Source: Strongylocentrotus purpuratus
Lineage: Eukaryota; Echinodermata; Echinoidea; Camarodonta; Strongylocentrotidae
Assembly: GCF_000002235.5 (NCBI RefSeq)
Contig: NW_022145615.1
Location: 28,756,921-28,820,920 of the forward strand
Length of the DNA stretch: 64,000 nt
Direction: 5' to 3'
The notes under the pieces were generated by a model. It worked only from the letters and a program-made list of their open reading frames with translations, was not told the DNA's origin and ran no database searches. Numbering within the stretch: the stretch's first letter is position 1; every line of letters starts with the position of its first letter. Positions 59,701-64,000 of the stretch are shown here, in pieces. The position numbers and the translations under genes were made by a program.

Positions 59701-60780
59701 CTCGTATTAATTTCGGAGGGGGGACTCGCACCACGAGGAATATATAGACAGTTTTATAGTGTTTTACTAGATAAATTGGCTCGATATAATAATGAAAGTT
59801 ATATTTCGTCTTCAATTGCCGTTAATAGCTTAATTAATGCTTGACTAAATAAATGTGAATTATAGTTTGCTTTATTTAGTGAAGGACTTCTAATAGGTCT
59901 ACTATATTAAACTCAGGCTTGACTAAATAAAGCAATAATATAATTTTTAAAAATTATAATGAAAGTAATATTTCGTCTTCAATAACCGTTAAAGGCATGA
60001 TGAAATCAATCAATATAATATTTATTCATTAAGCCTAATTAATGCTTGACTATATAAATGTGAATCATAGTTTGCTTTAGTGAATGACTTTTAATAGGTG
60101 TACTAGATAAATTGGCTTGACTAAATAAAGCAATAATATAATTTAAACAAAATTATAATGAAAATAGTATTTCGTCTTTAATATCATACAGCCTAATCAG
60201 TGCTTGACTAAATAAATGTGAATTATAGTTTGCTTTATTCAGTGAAGAACTTCTAATATGCCTATTAGATGAATTGGCTTGACTAAATAAAGCAATAATA
60301 ATCATTACAAAAAATTATAATGAAAGTAATATTTCATCTTCAAAGCTACCATTAAACGCGCGCTTTGGTGGAAACAAATTTGGAAGGTAGGACATGTTTT
60401 TCAGATTAAAAAGTGTCTGTGGATCCGAGTCCCTGGGGACTTGGATCACGATAATGCCAACATAACAGTATTTAGGACACAGTCTCTGTATCGGATGTCA
60501 TTTCTGTCGCTCTTTGTCAACAAAACAACTTTAATCTATAGACTCTAGGCCTACACAATTATAAACGAGTGGGGCTACACAACACCTACCTTGATGCATC
60601 CGGAACGGTTCCATTTATCAAAAGCACTGCATTCTGGCTATGATTGTCACTCTCTCCTCTTCCACATATTATTATCGATCCACAGCTAACAGAAAAATGA
60701 AAATCATCAATGGAATTTATGCTTAACTCCGACTTTGCCTTCCGAACAGAGACGGAATGTCGGTCTTTAGAAACCTCCAT
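17313..60780 (-). CDS. SPG11: Spatacsin, 44-exon gene (full span)
   Basis: The complete exon set, given in the block entries, sums to about 8,077 nt (about 2,690 codons; human spatacsin 2,443). Every junction from exon 2 to the stop TAG (17313-17315) keeps frame with GT-AG splice sites. Order and sequence follow human spatacsin throughout: an N-terminal part of beta-propeller-like character, then long alpha-helical repeats, ending in the conserved C-terminal spatacsin domain. Spatacsin is a large cytosolic protein that binds spastizin (ZFYVE26) and the AP-5 adaptor on late endosomes and lysosomes and is needed for autophagic lysosome reformation; human loss causes spastic paraplegia 11. No transmembrane segment or signal peptide is evident. 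The gene is convergent with EIF3J. The coding start is the weak point (see exon 1). There is no sign that the gene is broken. Confidence 0.93.
18507..18681. mobile_element. MITE with about 38-bp inverted ends in SPG11 intron 43
   Basis: The left arm (18507-18545, ATATCGAGGGTTCAGTGACA onwards) pairs with the right arm (18644-18681) at a few mismatches. A third partial copy of the AACACAAAGAC-type motif lies near 18600 in between. It starts 59 bp from the exon 43 boundary. Confidence 0.75.
19019..20714. mobile_element. Fold-back non-autonomous hAT-like element (1,696 bp)
   Basis: The ends TAGGCCTGAGTC and GACTCAAGCCTA are 11/12 inverted repeats, flanked by a perfect 8-bp duplication ATCTCAAC (19011-19018 and 20715-20722). 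This is the target-site signature of hAT-type transposons. Subterminal CGGGTCCCGACGG / CGGGACCCGACGG blocks occur at both ends. Most of the interior is a long inverted repeat, about 19365-19760 against 20010-20400, at high identity. A perfect 26-nt palindrome with a 2-nt loop (19865-19918) sits near the centre. ORFs on the arms are mirror images and not convincing genes. It is in SPG11 intron 42, which is transcribed. Confidence 0.85.
19865..19918. repeat. Perfect 26-nt-arm palindrome at element centre
   Basis: Arms 19865-19890 and 19893-19918 are exact reverse complements around a 2-nt loop. It lies between the long arms of the fold-back element. Confidence 0.95.
21267..21306. repeat. CT microsatellite and poly-C in SPG11 intron 41
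   Basis: About ten CT units followed by TTTCTCT and a C run. Confidence 0.85.
22525..23080. repeat. ATCT / CTGT / GTAT compound microsatellite in SPG11 intron 39
   Basis: More than 500 bp of imperfect tetranucleotide repeats, moving from ATCT through CTGT and ATGT/GTAT back to CTGT and ATCT. It produces long spurious ORFs rich in Tyr, Leu, Ser and Ile. It ends about 40 bp from exon 39. Confidence 0.9.
23122..26155 (-). CDS. SPG11: SPG11 exons 35-39
   Basis: Exons 26018-26155, 25267-25333, 24527-24694, 23723-23865 and 23122-23226. Key matches: [20 protein letters not shown] (human QQPDRCKRAQAFI...), [13 protein letters not shown] (human VAELVAEEVTREL), [17 protein letters not shown] (human CQDRTLVGMKLLDKISS), [20 protein letters not shown] (human AHHCFTLTCHMEGIIRVLQA), SEEFSLM followed by [20 protein letters not shown] (human VRLLTGIGRYNEMTYIFDLL). 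Frames join at all four internal junctions. Exons 35 and 39 both have nearby partial copies. Confidence 0.93.
23293..23354 (-). pseudogene. Partial copy of SPG11 exon 39
   Basis: About 62 bp nearly identical (about three differences) to the 5' part of exon 39 (from 23171), 125 bp upstream in the transcript. It keeps an AG acceptor and reads [20 protein letters not shown], then meets a stop near its end. The closeness suggests a recent tandem duplication. It has no donor of its own in frame. Confidence 0.88.
23530..23660 (-). repeat. SINE fragment (reverse orientation)
   Basis: The GGAATTAATTCCTGCC...CCATTTACCACACCTGG stretch and the following GTGGCAAATG segment match, on the opposite strand, the body of the tRNA-derived SINE at 48062-48360. 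Confidence 0.6.
23906..24148. mobile_element. MITE, GTTTCACAAAG family, copy 1
   Basis: Terminal inverted repeats of about 55 bp run from GGGAGTGTTTCACAAAGACT through AAGATCGAC and AGTTGGACT to ATGGCAGGCC on the left, and return inverted on the right. Same family as 37928-38225. It lies in the intron between exons 37 and 38. Confidence 0.85.
24245..24405 (-). repeat. Second SINE-related fragment (reverse orientation)
   Basis: GGAGAGGCAAATG...CCTTGCCAAAGG...TAGTGCCATG shares the order of blocks seen in the reversed SINE at 48062-48360, with more divergence. Confidence 0.5.
24794..24998. repeat. 205-bp hairpin (MITE) in SPG11 intron 36
   Basis: The left arm starts TAGTTTTTTAAGCTACTACC and the right arm ends GGTTGGTAGAAGCTTAAAAA; the arms pair almost throughout, with the loop near 24893-24905. 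A related one-arm fragment lies at 61678-61757. No TSD assigned. Confidence 0.85.
25557..25945 (-). pseudogene. Decayed copies of SPG11 exon 35
   Basis: At 25871-25945 the gene-strand sequence repeats exon 35 codons for [10 protein letters not shown] exactly but ends in TAG where the exon has the GAG before its donor. The offset from the true exon is 137 bp. A more distant possible copy at 25557-25640 is open and reads [18 protein letters not shown] followed by a GT donor. A third scrap lies near 25723-25745. Simple CT/C repeats separate them. Confidence 0.7.
25745..25800. repeat. Poly-C and CT microsatellite
   Basis: A 16-C run (25758-25773) inside CT repeats. A similar CTGT/C tract follows at 25950-25991. 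Confidence 0.85.
27230..27322 (+). mobile_element. LINE 3' tail
   Basis: CACGGCCCTGATTGAAACC ... TTTCGGGCTTTTACCGTG, then ATAAATAAAATAAA and ACTCA repeats, has the stem-like and tailed form of a non-LTR retrotransposon 3' end. AT-rich sequence before it (26560-27230) may be the rest of its 3' UTR. No RT ORF is visible. Confidence 0.5.
27431..30139 (-). CDS. SPG11: SPG11 exons 31-34
   Basis: Exons 29966-30139, 29198-29338, 27906-28203 and 27431-27570. The protein includes [16 protein letters not shown] and [20 protein letters not shown] (human LAGHWLAQED, ELEKQIWLCRI), then a variable acidic stretch, then [20 protein letters not shown] (human LIGRLLDDGCVHEASRVCRY) and [20 protein letters not shown] (human LHCRALASGEASMEDLHPEI). 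A Ser/Arg/Lys-rich linker with [14 protein letters not shown] follows. The acceptor of exon 32 (AAG at 29339-29341) is the least certain splice site here. Confidence 0.9.
30463..33669 (-). CDS. SPG11: SPG11 exons 26-30
   Basis: Exons 33469-33669, 33019-33126, 32063-32261, 31287-31498 and 30463-30600. Matches include [20 protein letters not shown] (human GASAISCLCVWIITSVEDN), [35 protein letters not shown] (human CRSILERLQTDGQFALARRV) and [20 protein letters not shown] (human QARIDFWKKCHENFKK). Exon 27 is set to begin at the CAG acceptor at 33127-33129 because that alone keeps phase 0. Confidence 0.9.
31140..31260. repeat. ATC/ATT trinucleotide repeat in SPG11 intron 29
   Basis: Interrupted ATC, ATT and CATCATACAATAAAACC repeats. 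The last motif occurs twice. Confidence 0.8.
33157..33260 (-). mobile_element. Probable LINE 3' tail (reverse orientation)
   Basis: TTGATTTGATTTGATTTTTATTTATTCC read on the - strand ends in GGAATAAATAAAAATCAAATC repeats, the same tail style as the + oriented copy ending near 50980. Confidence 0.45.
33905..34740. repeat. 840-bp ATC / ATCC satellite in SPG11 intron 25
   Basis: ATC trinucleotides (33965-34022) pass into about 640 bp of ATCC tetranucleotides (34023-34668) and back to ATC (34669-34738). The ATCC part has a higher-order pattern: the variant block CATTCATCTATCTATCC occurs near 34237, 34337, 34505 and 34637, and CACCC variants are interspersed. Both strands stay open (Ser-Ile-His-Pro on +, Met-Asp-Gly-Trp on -) only because of the repeat; they are not genes. 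Confidence 0.95.
34852..37695 (-). CDS. SPG11: SPG11 exons 21-25
   Basis: Exons 37587-37695, 36869-37028, 36182-36389, 35578-35685 and 34852-34994. Matches include [20 protein letters not shown] (human SSQWALVVQFCRLHNMKLS), [20 protein letters not shown] (human ECAKANDWLQFIIHSQLHNY), [17 protein letters not shown] (human LIQYFSPVIQDHL), an acidic Ser/Asp/Glu-rich linker in exon 24, then [16 protein letters not shown] and [16 protein letters not shown] (human AVKQQAPILSVLASCLQ). All four internal junctions keep frame. Confidence 0.93.
37928..38225. mobile_element. MITE, GTTTCACAAAG family, copy 2
   Basis: The left end GGGGGGTGTTTCACAAAGAT and the inverted right end extend to about 60 bp of pairing, including AGTTGGACTT. 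The interior is AT-rich without ORF. It sits only 15 bp from the exon 20 donor. Confidence 0.85.
38241..40915 (-). CDS. SPG11: SPG11 exons 17-20
   Basis: Exons 40751-40915, 39865-39934, 39017-39184 and 38241-38506. This is one of the best conserved parts: [20 protein letters not shown] (human LKMALTPYPKLKTALFPQCT), [29 protein letters not shown] (human PFDPSRLFGWQSANTL), [20 protein letters not shown] followed by SFAYTTF (human YYLHHGRPSFAFGTF), and [20 protein letters not shown] (human IPSIGAACVCFLELLGLDSL). Confidence 0.95.
40450..40690. repeat. Dispersed repeat, inverted homologue of 16015-16480
   Basis: TTGAAATATGAGATCACT, GCGAATCACAAG and TTTGGTCGGTAGATTGTGAT correspond to the reverse complement of 16375-16460. 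Located between exons 17 and 18, abutting exon 17. Confidence 0.5.
41060..41470. repeat. CT-rich microsatellite block in SPG11 intron 16
   Basis: Interrupted CT, CTTT, CACT and CCCTCT repeats extending to about 20 bp from exon 16. Leu/Ser-rich ORFs here are spurious. Confidence 0.85.
41492..43590 (-). CDS. SPG11: SPG11 exons 13-16
   Basis: Exons 43347-43590, 42778-42987, 42115-42221 and 41492-41637. Matches: [20 protein letters not shown] (human SPEALWRYLTARHDWLNIIL), [20 protein letters not shown] (human NEILDKLARNGVFLASEL), [12 protein letters not shown] (human LQHLLYVYLDCY), [20 protein letters not shown] (human LIFQASLANAQILIPTNQAS), [16 protein letters not shown] (human LLALATTMYSPGGVSQ). 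Exon 15 must start at the TTAG acceptor (42222-42225), not at the nearer CAG, to keep frame. Its donor is the GTAG at 42111-42114. Confidence 0.94.
43617..43768 (-). pseudogene. 148-bp tandem copy of the 5' half of SPG11 exon 13
   Basis: This repeats 43473-43620 at an offset of 148 bp with few changes, including the acceptor and about 110 bp of coding sequence. The translation is open and reads [20 protein letters not shown], nearly the same as the exon. The copy has no donor: it runs back into intron and the true acceptor. It could act as a decoy acceptor but cannot replace the exon alone. Confidence 0.92.
43788..43977 (+). repeat. 190-bp dispersed repeat, copy 1
   Basis: Starts AAAGCCCCACTGCACTACTT and is roughly 85-90% identical by eye to 52331-52517, same orientation. 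No ORF and no clear inverted ends. It may be a SINE. Confidence 0.8.
43990..44265 (-). pseudogene. Older, broken copies of exon 13 sequence
   Basis: Segments near 44020-44062 and 44193-44262 (TGATCTCATCCAGAGTTGTA... ATGTTGTATTGATGGAG) align with the exon 13 duplicate unit at lower identity and with gaps, suggesting earlier rounds of the same duplication. Confidence 0.5.
45070..46020. repeat. About 950-bp GA/GACA-rich satellite in SPG11 intron 12
   Basis: Purine-rich GAGA, GACAGACA and GAGAAAGA repeats with a 17-G run at 45220-45236. Its complement yields the long Ser/Leu-rich ORFs on the - strand, which are not genes. It contains a copy of the exon 12 end. Confidence 0.92.
45745..45785 (-). 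pseudogene. Copy of the 3' end of SPG11 exon 12
   Basis: The segment encoding ERLLASKSK and the start of the intron (GAAGACAACCAACC side) recurs here, about 280 bp from the original at 46017-46060. It is near-identical apart from the loss of four bases at the donor. A GT is still present after AAAG. Confidence 0.88.
46031..49898 (-). CDS. SPG11: SPG11 exons 8-12
   Basis: Exons 49843-49898, 49243-49470, 48465-48536, 47448-47584 and 46031-46257. The protein reads [20 protein letters not shown] (human NIWKKLSFEEVIASAIL), [13 protein letters not shown] (human KIPEAQTFFRIDS), [20 protein letters not shown] (human GFDVKGQLLKICFYTTNKNI), [20 protein letters not shown] (human TIDFVHQVEKLYLGHFQE), and [20 protein letters not shown] (human NWALWWDQLTQESILLPRIS). 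Exon 9 has a Gln/His-rich insert ([15 protein letters not shown]). Confidence 0.93.
46622..47425 (-). pseudogene. Scattered old copies of SPG11 exon 11 sequence
   Basis: Three segments (about 46622-46672, 46700-46745 and 47366-47425) resemble the TTTGCTCTTTTCTGAAGC... end of exon 11. The last has an exact 18-nt match before diverging. They are short and decayed, and an AT-rich LINE-like tail (46770-47170) separates the first two from the third. Confidence 0.5.
46770..47260 (-). mobile_element. LINE-like 3' region (reverse) and AT repeat
   Basis: Begins with TTTATTTATTTATTTATTTC on the + strand, followed by GGGTGGATAGCCCTTTCAGC and A-rich sequence, the reversed form of a non-LTR element 3' end. 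An AT dinucleotide run lies at 47217-47250. Confidence 0.4.
47640..47780. repeat. GA/GACA microsatellite in SPG11 intron 10
   Basis: GACAGACAGACAGG followed by GAGAGA repeats; source of spurious Leu/Ser ORFs on the other strand. Confidence 0.88.
48062..48360 (+). mobile_element. tRNA-derived SINE
   Basis: A B-box-like GGTTTCGAATCC (48115-48126) follows a degenerate A-box region. The body has TTTGGCAAGATATAACTTTA and CATTTGCCACTCTCCATCCA, and the tail ends in ATT repeats (about 48337-48362). It has body homologues at 23530-23660 and 24245-24405. Confidence 0.65.
49649..49830. repeat. 71-bp tandem repeat, nearly three units, beside exon 8
   Basis: Units marked by CACTGCAACAGGTTTCTCATGG, TACTGCAACAGGTTTCTTATGG and CGCTGCAACAAATCGACC lie 71 bp apart. 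The array ends a few bases from the exon 8 donor. Confidence 0.75.
50550..51262. mobile_element. Second copy of the EIF3J-intron element, rearranged
   Basis: The start TAGATGGATCTACGACTGCG and ATGATGCCTCCGCCAT is the reverse complement of the right end at 12490-12533. Units with CTAATCAGTTAATTGGCTCT and ATACATACATGTCCTGAGTT at 51050-51255 match the internal 150-bp units, reversed. A LINE-like tail ending ATTTGATTTGATTT (about 50880-50982) appears to interrupt it. It reaches to within 25 bp of the exon 7 boundary. Confidence 0.65.
51287..53707 (-). CDS. SPG11: SPG11 exons 5-7
   Basis: Exons 53587-53707, 52644-52794 and 51287-51829. Exon 6 is decisive: [20 protein letters not shown] (human [20 protein letters not shown]) then [15 protein letters not shown] (human RQLDTVNFFLKSKEN). 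Exon 7 holds [36 protein letters not shown] (human LNLTLSFLNNQIKELFIHTE) and a poorly conserved Ser-rich insert ([17 protein letters not shown]). Exon 5 is set to start at the TTAG acceptor (53708-53711) after a strong pyrimidine tract; the CAG seven bases later would break the frame. Confidence 0.93.
52331..52517 (+). repeat. 190-bp dispersed repeat, copy 2
   Basis: Homologue of 43788-43977 in the same orientation, in SPG11 intron 6. Confidence 0.8.
53045..53193. mobile_element. 149-bp MITE with GTTTCATAAAACTT ends
   Basis: The left end GGGACCTGTTTCATAAAACT and the right end, reversed as GGGCACTGTTTCATAAAACT, form terminal inverted repeats of about 22 bp. Related in end sequence to the GTTTCACAAAG MITEs. 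Confidence 0.8.
53775..53990 (+). mobile_element. tRNA-derived SINE with intact A and B boxes
   Basis: TGGCTCAGTCGG (53788-53799) fits the pol III A box and GGTTCAAATC (53832-53841) the B box, 32 bp apart, as in a tRNA. The D-arm GCTC...GAGC pairs, but the T stem and acceptor stem do not close, so it is a SINE head rather than a working tRNA. The tail is at about 53960-53995. Confidence 0.7.
54439..56776 (-). CDS. SPG11: SPG11 exons 2-4, N-terminal region
   Basis: Exons 56569-56776, 55775-56008 and 54439-55288. Matches: [17 protein letters not shown] and [16 protein letters not shown] (human PKLLALGENYELLIYEF and ILYSCSREALQKLID), [20 protein letters not shown] followed by VAHV (human LFVLSSLGWIYIFDVVDGTYVAHV), [20 protein letters not shown] (human KVSQDLDVAVIVSSSNSAVA). 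The 850-nt exon 4 adds a charged stretch ([20 protein letters not shown]) and a variable Ser-rich segment. Exons 2-3 and 3-4 join in frame. The open frame continues upstream of exon 2 to an in-frame ATG at 56792-56794. Confidence 0.9.
57003..57083. repeat. Short inverted repeat in SPG11 intron 1
   Basis: The left arm (AAATTATGCAAACTTCTTGT onwards) and right arm (ending AGAAGTTTGCATAATTT) pair over about 32 bp with few mismatches around a GCATGCGCG loop. Confidence 0.85.
57480..57730. other. CpG-rich island-like stretch, no gene assigned
   Basis: GCGCGCACGCACGCCGCGCG and GCGGGCGGCGCAGG stand out from AT-rich surroundings. It could be an alternative SPG11 promoter or first exon region. A weakly coding-like - strand ORF (57399-57647) crosses it but matches nothing I know. 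Confidence 0.3.
58242..58298 (-). other. Possible extra SPG11 exon, unproven
   Basis: On the gene strand a 57-nt open segment reading [19 protein letters not shown] is bounded by an AG (after a poor pyrimidine tract) and a strong GTACGT donor. It is in phase 0 with exon 2, but does not fix the frame with exon 1. It may be an alternative 5' exon or chance. Confidence 0.2.
58476..59765. repeat. Array of nested palindromes in SPG11 intron 1
   Basis: The first unit (58476-58695) has outer arms of about 65 bp (TGACTAAAAACACTATAAAA ... CTTACGTGTTAA) and an inner imperfect palindrome built from GTGGTGTAAGTCCCC-like blocks. A second full unit spans about 58764-58984. Two further units (about 59140-59276 and 59430-59573) keep the right half with a GGAGGGGGGACTCGGATCAC start. 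A last fragment ends at 59765. A spacer of about 120 bp (GGTAACTGTCTGAAAGTGGC...) occurs three times. No ORF. It looks like a MITE amplified in tandem. Confidence 0.88.
59766..60345. repeat. Tandem repeat of about 165-200 bp, AT-rich
   Basis: Three to four diverged units marked by TTTCGTCTTCAAT-like motifs (near 59806, 59972, 60169 and 60334) and CTTGACTAAATAAA, TAGTTTGCTTTA and CTTCTAATAGG blocks. It directly follows the palindrome array. Confidence 0.8.
60590..60780 (-). CDS. SPG11: Probable SPG11 exon 1 (start uncertain)
   Basis: A 63-codon open exon from ATG (60778-60780) to a good donor (AAG followed by GTAGGT). It encodes a basic start ([16 protein letters not shown]) and a hydrophobic core ([18 protein letters not shown]) plausible for the first propeller strand. 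The ATG is immediately preceded by TTTACAGG, an acceptor-like site, so an upstream non-coding or coding exon is likely. It ends in phase 2 while exon 2 needs phase 0, so either an exon of length 1 mod 3 is missing between them or exon 1 is not joined to exon 2 in the main transcript. Assignment rests on position and strand more than homology. Confidence 0.5.
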
Positions 60781-63700
60781 CCTGTAAATGCAAATTATCA
60801 GGTGACCATTAGCAAATAGTCTGGTTCATGCAGACCAGAATATATTTATTCTCACGAAGAAGATTAAAAACCATTTACAATCAATGTACAAATAGACTTT
60901 TATTAGTAAAATATCATTAAAATGCTATTTCGGTCAATTTTTACTCAATTTTCTTTTTGTTTCATTATACATTTTATTTGTTAGCATTTAATGAATGTAT
61001 CAAGTCTGTATAAGCAGACTGTGAAACCGCCCATTGTTTATATTATCACGAGCTATGTAATGTGATGGATGTCACTGTGGGTGGAAAGATGGAGAATTCA
61101 TGAAAACTGGGAAAGGCCATTAGATGATTATCCATTTTATTAGTTTGCGTAATATTGTATTGAAATGGTATTATTTAAAGAAAGAACTAGGCTAGATGTG
61201 AATATTACATCGTCTACATAATTACAAGCAGACAGAAAACAAAAAGAGACCGTTCCTTGACTTTTTGATGGGTGCCTGTATCAATTTTAAATTTTTCATG
61301 TAGGTTTGTAAAGTATCTTATTAGGCAAGATAAACGAAAATCCCAAGATTATCTCACCATCGAAGATGAGATAAGAGTTTCATGACTAATTGCAGTTTCG
61401 AATTCGGGATGGGGTAGGGGATCAGGATGGGCCGATTCTATCTCACTCAGCAGAGGCAGAATTAACACGCCCCTAAAACTCGACACAACGTTAGAGCTAG
61501 GATGGGATAATGCCCATATTATTGTGTATAAAAACACTTCTGGTCATGCAAGAAAGGTGAAAGAATCCATCTGGATAAAAAGGATTAATCCTTCACTGAA
61601 TAAGGACTCTGGCTATTTATTGTCACCTATCTTTGCTCCAGTGATCCGCAGGTCAGCAGACAGCAAGAAGCTGTGTGAATAATCACTCGGCTTGAGAAAG
61701 TCCACAGAAGTGGACAAAAGCTTGTTTACTAAAATGTCAAGGTTTTTAAAAGCATGGACCTGTTAGGTATATGCGGTAGAAACTTAAACGACATGTTATA
61801 ATCAGCCCAACCAATGCAAGTTTTCTGTAGTATGATAGATGTAAGATAAAATGAGAGATAGAGCGATAGCACAATGTGATGTTTGTAGAGTTAGAAGGGT
61901 AGGAGAGTTAGTAGAGGTAAAATTATGAAGAGGTATAATTGTACGAGATATAATTCTGGGAGAGGTATATGACGCCAGAAGTAGAATGGTAGTTTTTTTT
62001 TCTTTTTTTTTCTTTTTTTCCCTCTTTTAGTTTTAGTTTATTGGGGTAGGATATCTGTAGAAAATGAGTACACGCGGTGGCGTTTTAAATCATCTGTGAA
62101 TACTTTTCAAAACTTTATTTAACACTCGGATGACTCGGTATTATGTATTGGAAACATGTTATTGAAATATAGTTTAGGCTCACATCCTACCATTGTATAT
62201 AGAATGTGTATGAATAATCTGATGACCTTTTATAAATTGAAAGCATATAACATGCACTGGAGAGGGTGGCAAAATCGACCAATGCCTAATTAATACACAC
62301 ACGTGTACATTTGCACCCCTTGCAGATTCGATAACTGTTTTATTGTCTTGAAATTTGAGACCAAACTATTATGGATAAAGTAATGACTCCTCTGCCCCAT
62401 GCCACATCATGTCGTCGAAGAATCCTGGATCCGGTGTCACAGGCGAGAATCTCTGGTCGAGTCAGATCTCCGAATGAAAACATGAATATACACTGTAGCC
62501 TACATTCACAAAAAACACAATTTTTAGTGGCATAAACTTCTGGTGTCTTTAAACACTAAGCTTTCATTTAATTTTGTATTTCACTTTATCATATTGTTTT
62601 TGTTATTTTCGTCTTTCGTCTCAGTCTTTGAGCATGGCTGATCGTCAACCAAACGGAGTTAAGTCTTTTGTCAACTCTGTTTGTTCCTCAGGCAGGCAGC
62701 TAGTGAAAACGAATTTATTTAATCAAATTATGGAAATGCAAGCATTACTTTAAACAAACAGAACTTTTTTAAAATTTTTTTTTATTCCTGGCTCATTTTT
62801 CCTGATTGAGTTGTCATATGAAAGGGCAGAAAATGAATTTCTAGAAATGTGATTTTCTCTTTGAAATTCAAATACCGTCTGCCGAATGATTTTTTGGTAC
62901 CCTCTCTTCAAATTGTTTTTAATCACTCGTGCGTGAAATATGCATATTATGAGTTGCATCAAATGAAAGAAGCGGATCTAAGCTTAACAAATATATGTCA
63001 TTTATTAATTATAATTGTGATTAAGTTATGATAAAACATCGATAATTCTCGGTTTCGTTTTTTTCTCGGACGCACTGTATAACTTAGAATTGTGGTTGGG
63101 AAATTTCACTCGCCCATATTCACCATGTTACAACAAAATGTAGCATGAGCTCATAAGCTCCAGACTACTCCCATGTAAAGTGAGTTTGCAATTAAATTAT
63201 CTGTCATTCCCTGCTCTCAATCACATCGTGCTTAATGTCTATTAGCTTTAGTAGATATAACCTCCGTATAACCCAATAAATGAAGAAACAAGAATATATA
63301 GTGCATAAGCAAAAGCCTTTTTAATTATCAACAATTTTAATAGAAAAATACCATTATCGTTATAACATGCCATTACGCATGAAATGGTTATACGCAAGAG
63401 GTATTATTGCATTGCATTTATATATAGGCCTAGATTCAATTTTATTTAAAAACAGAGTAGTCTTTTCAGTGCCAGAGGCCTGCTTTACAAAAGAGCCCTG
63501 TACATACAAAGATTTACAAAAAATAGAATACATTGTAGAAAACAAAGACATTATATACACAACATACCATAAGAGAACTAAAACAACTTAAAAACTAGAT
63601 CAAAGTGAACATAAGGCCTGAAATATTAAACATTTAAGATATTATTGATACAATACAAAATACATATACAATACACATGCCATAAAGAACAGACATAAAA

Positions 63701-63790
63701 TCAAAAGGGTAAAAGGTAAGAAATAAAACGACTACAGACTACACAACTACAAACAAACAAAACTAAATGTAATAAGTCATGATATAATAC
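60781..63790. other. Upstream flank of SPG11, no gene recognised
   Basis: AT-rich DNA without supported coding sequence. It contains a one-arm fragment (61678-61757) of the hairpin element at 24794-24998 and a T-rich tract (61992-62030). A promoter for SPG11 is expected somewhere here or in intron 1, but none stands out. Confidence 0.5.
61678..61757 (+). repeat. Fragment of the 24.8-kb hairpin family
   Basis: CGGCTTGAGAAAGTCCACAG and GTGGACAAAAGCTTG correspond to the right arm at 24922-24963 with a few changes. Confidence 0.7.
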
Positions 63791-63801
63791 CAGTGCATGC
63801 A

Positions 63802-64000
63802 TTAAAGAGGAGGGAGTGATTTAATTTGGTTTTTGAACATTTGGAGTGAAGTTGCCGTGCGAATATGAGTCGGTAGATTGTTGTAGATGCTTGGAGCGAT
63901 GAAAGAAAAAGATCGTTTTTTAAATTCAGTCTTGGGTTTCGGGATAGATAAGGGATTTAAGGTAGAATGACGAGTAACATATAGTAAACTGGACGTTTGC
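63802..64000 (-). mobile_element. LINE reverse-transcriptase ORF, C-terminal end (cut by window)
   Basis: An open - strand frame enters at the window edge and ends at TAA (63802-63804). It reads ...KKRSFSFIAPSIYNNLPTHI and then RTATSLQMFKNQIKS, the typical last residues of many metazoan non-LTR retrotransposon polyproteins (RSFSFxAPxxWNxLPxxIR...F). About 66 codons lie in the window with no break. The A-rich stretch below it (about 63580-63780) would be its 3' UTR. The rest of the element, if present, lies beyond position 64000. Confidence 0.75.

Overview
The window is from a eukaryotic, most likely animal, nuclear genome. It holds two intron-rich protein genes with canonical GT-AG splice sites and AT-rich non-coding DNA packed with microsatellites, MITEs, SINE and LINE tails and long C or G homopolymers. 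The repeat style suggests an invertebrate deuterostome, probably an echinoderm such as a sea urchin: minisatellite-bearing DNA elements, hairpin MITEs starting with GTTTCACAAAG-like ends, and SINE tails ending in ATT repeats. That assignment is an inference. No bacterial operons, CRISPR arrays or viral genes are visible.

Layout. 1-7119 is repeat-rich intergenic DNA: a perfect 213-bp palindrome, a GTGCCCC minisatellite carried by a non-autonomous hAT-like element, and telomere-like repeats. 7120-12931 (+) is EIF3J (eIF3 subunit j), 8 coding exons, 241 codons, complete. 13305-17072 is the gap between the two convergent genes. 17313-60780 (-) is SPG11 (spatacsin), reconstructed here as 44 coding exons of about 8.1 kb. 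The reading frame is continuous from exon 2 to the stop; only the junction of exon 1 to exon 2 does not fit. 60781-64000 is intergenic and ends in the 3' part of a LINE reverse transcriptase ORF on the - strand.

The two genes lie tail to tail. As I recall the human map, EIF3J and SPG11 are also convergent neighbours (chromosome 15q21), so this looks like microsynteny kept since early deuterostomes. The proteins are not known to act together: eIF3j works in translation initiation and 40S recycling, spatacsin with spastizin and AP-5 in lysosome reformation.

The most unusual feature is inside SPG11. At least six of its exons (11, 12, 13, 35, 39 and 44) have extra, partial, more or less decayed copies lying next to them in the intron or 3' UTR, always on the same strand and at short range (about 125-280 bp where it could be measured). 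Other structures worth a second look are a fold-back hAT-like element with a perfect 8-bp target duplication, an array of nested palindromes in the first SPG11 intron, and an 840-bp ATC/ATCC satellite.
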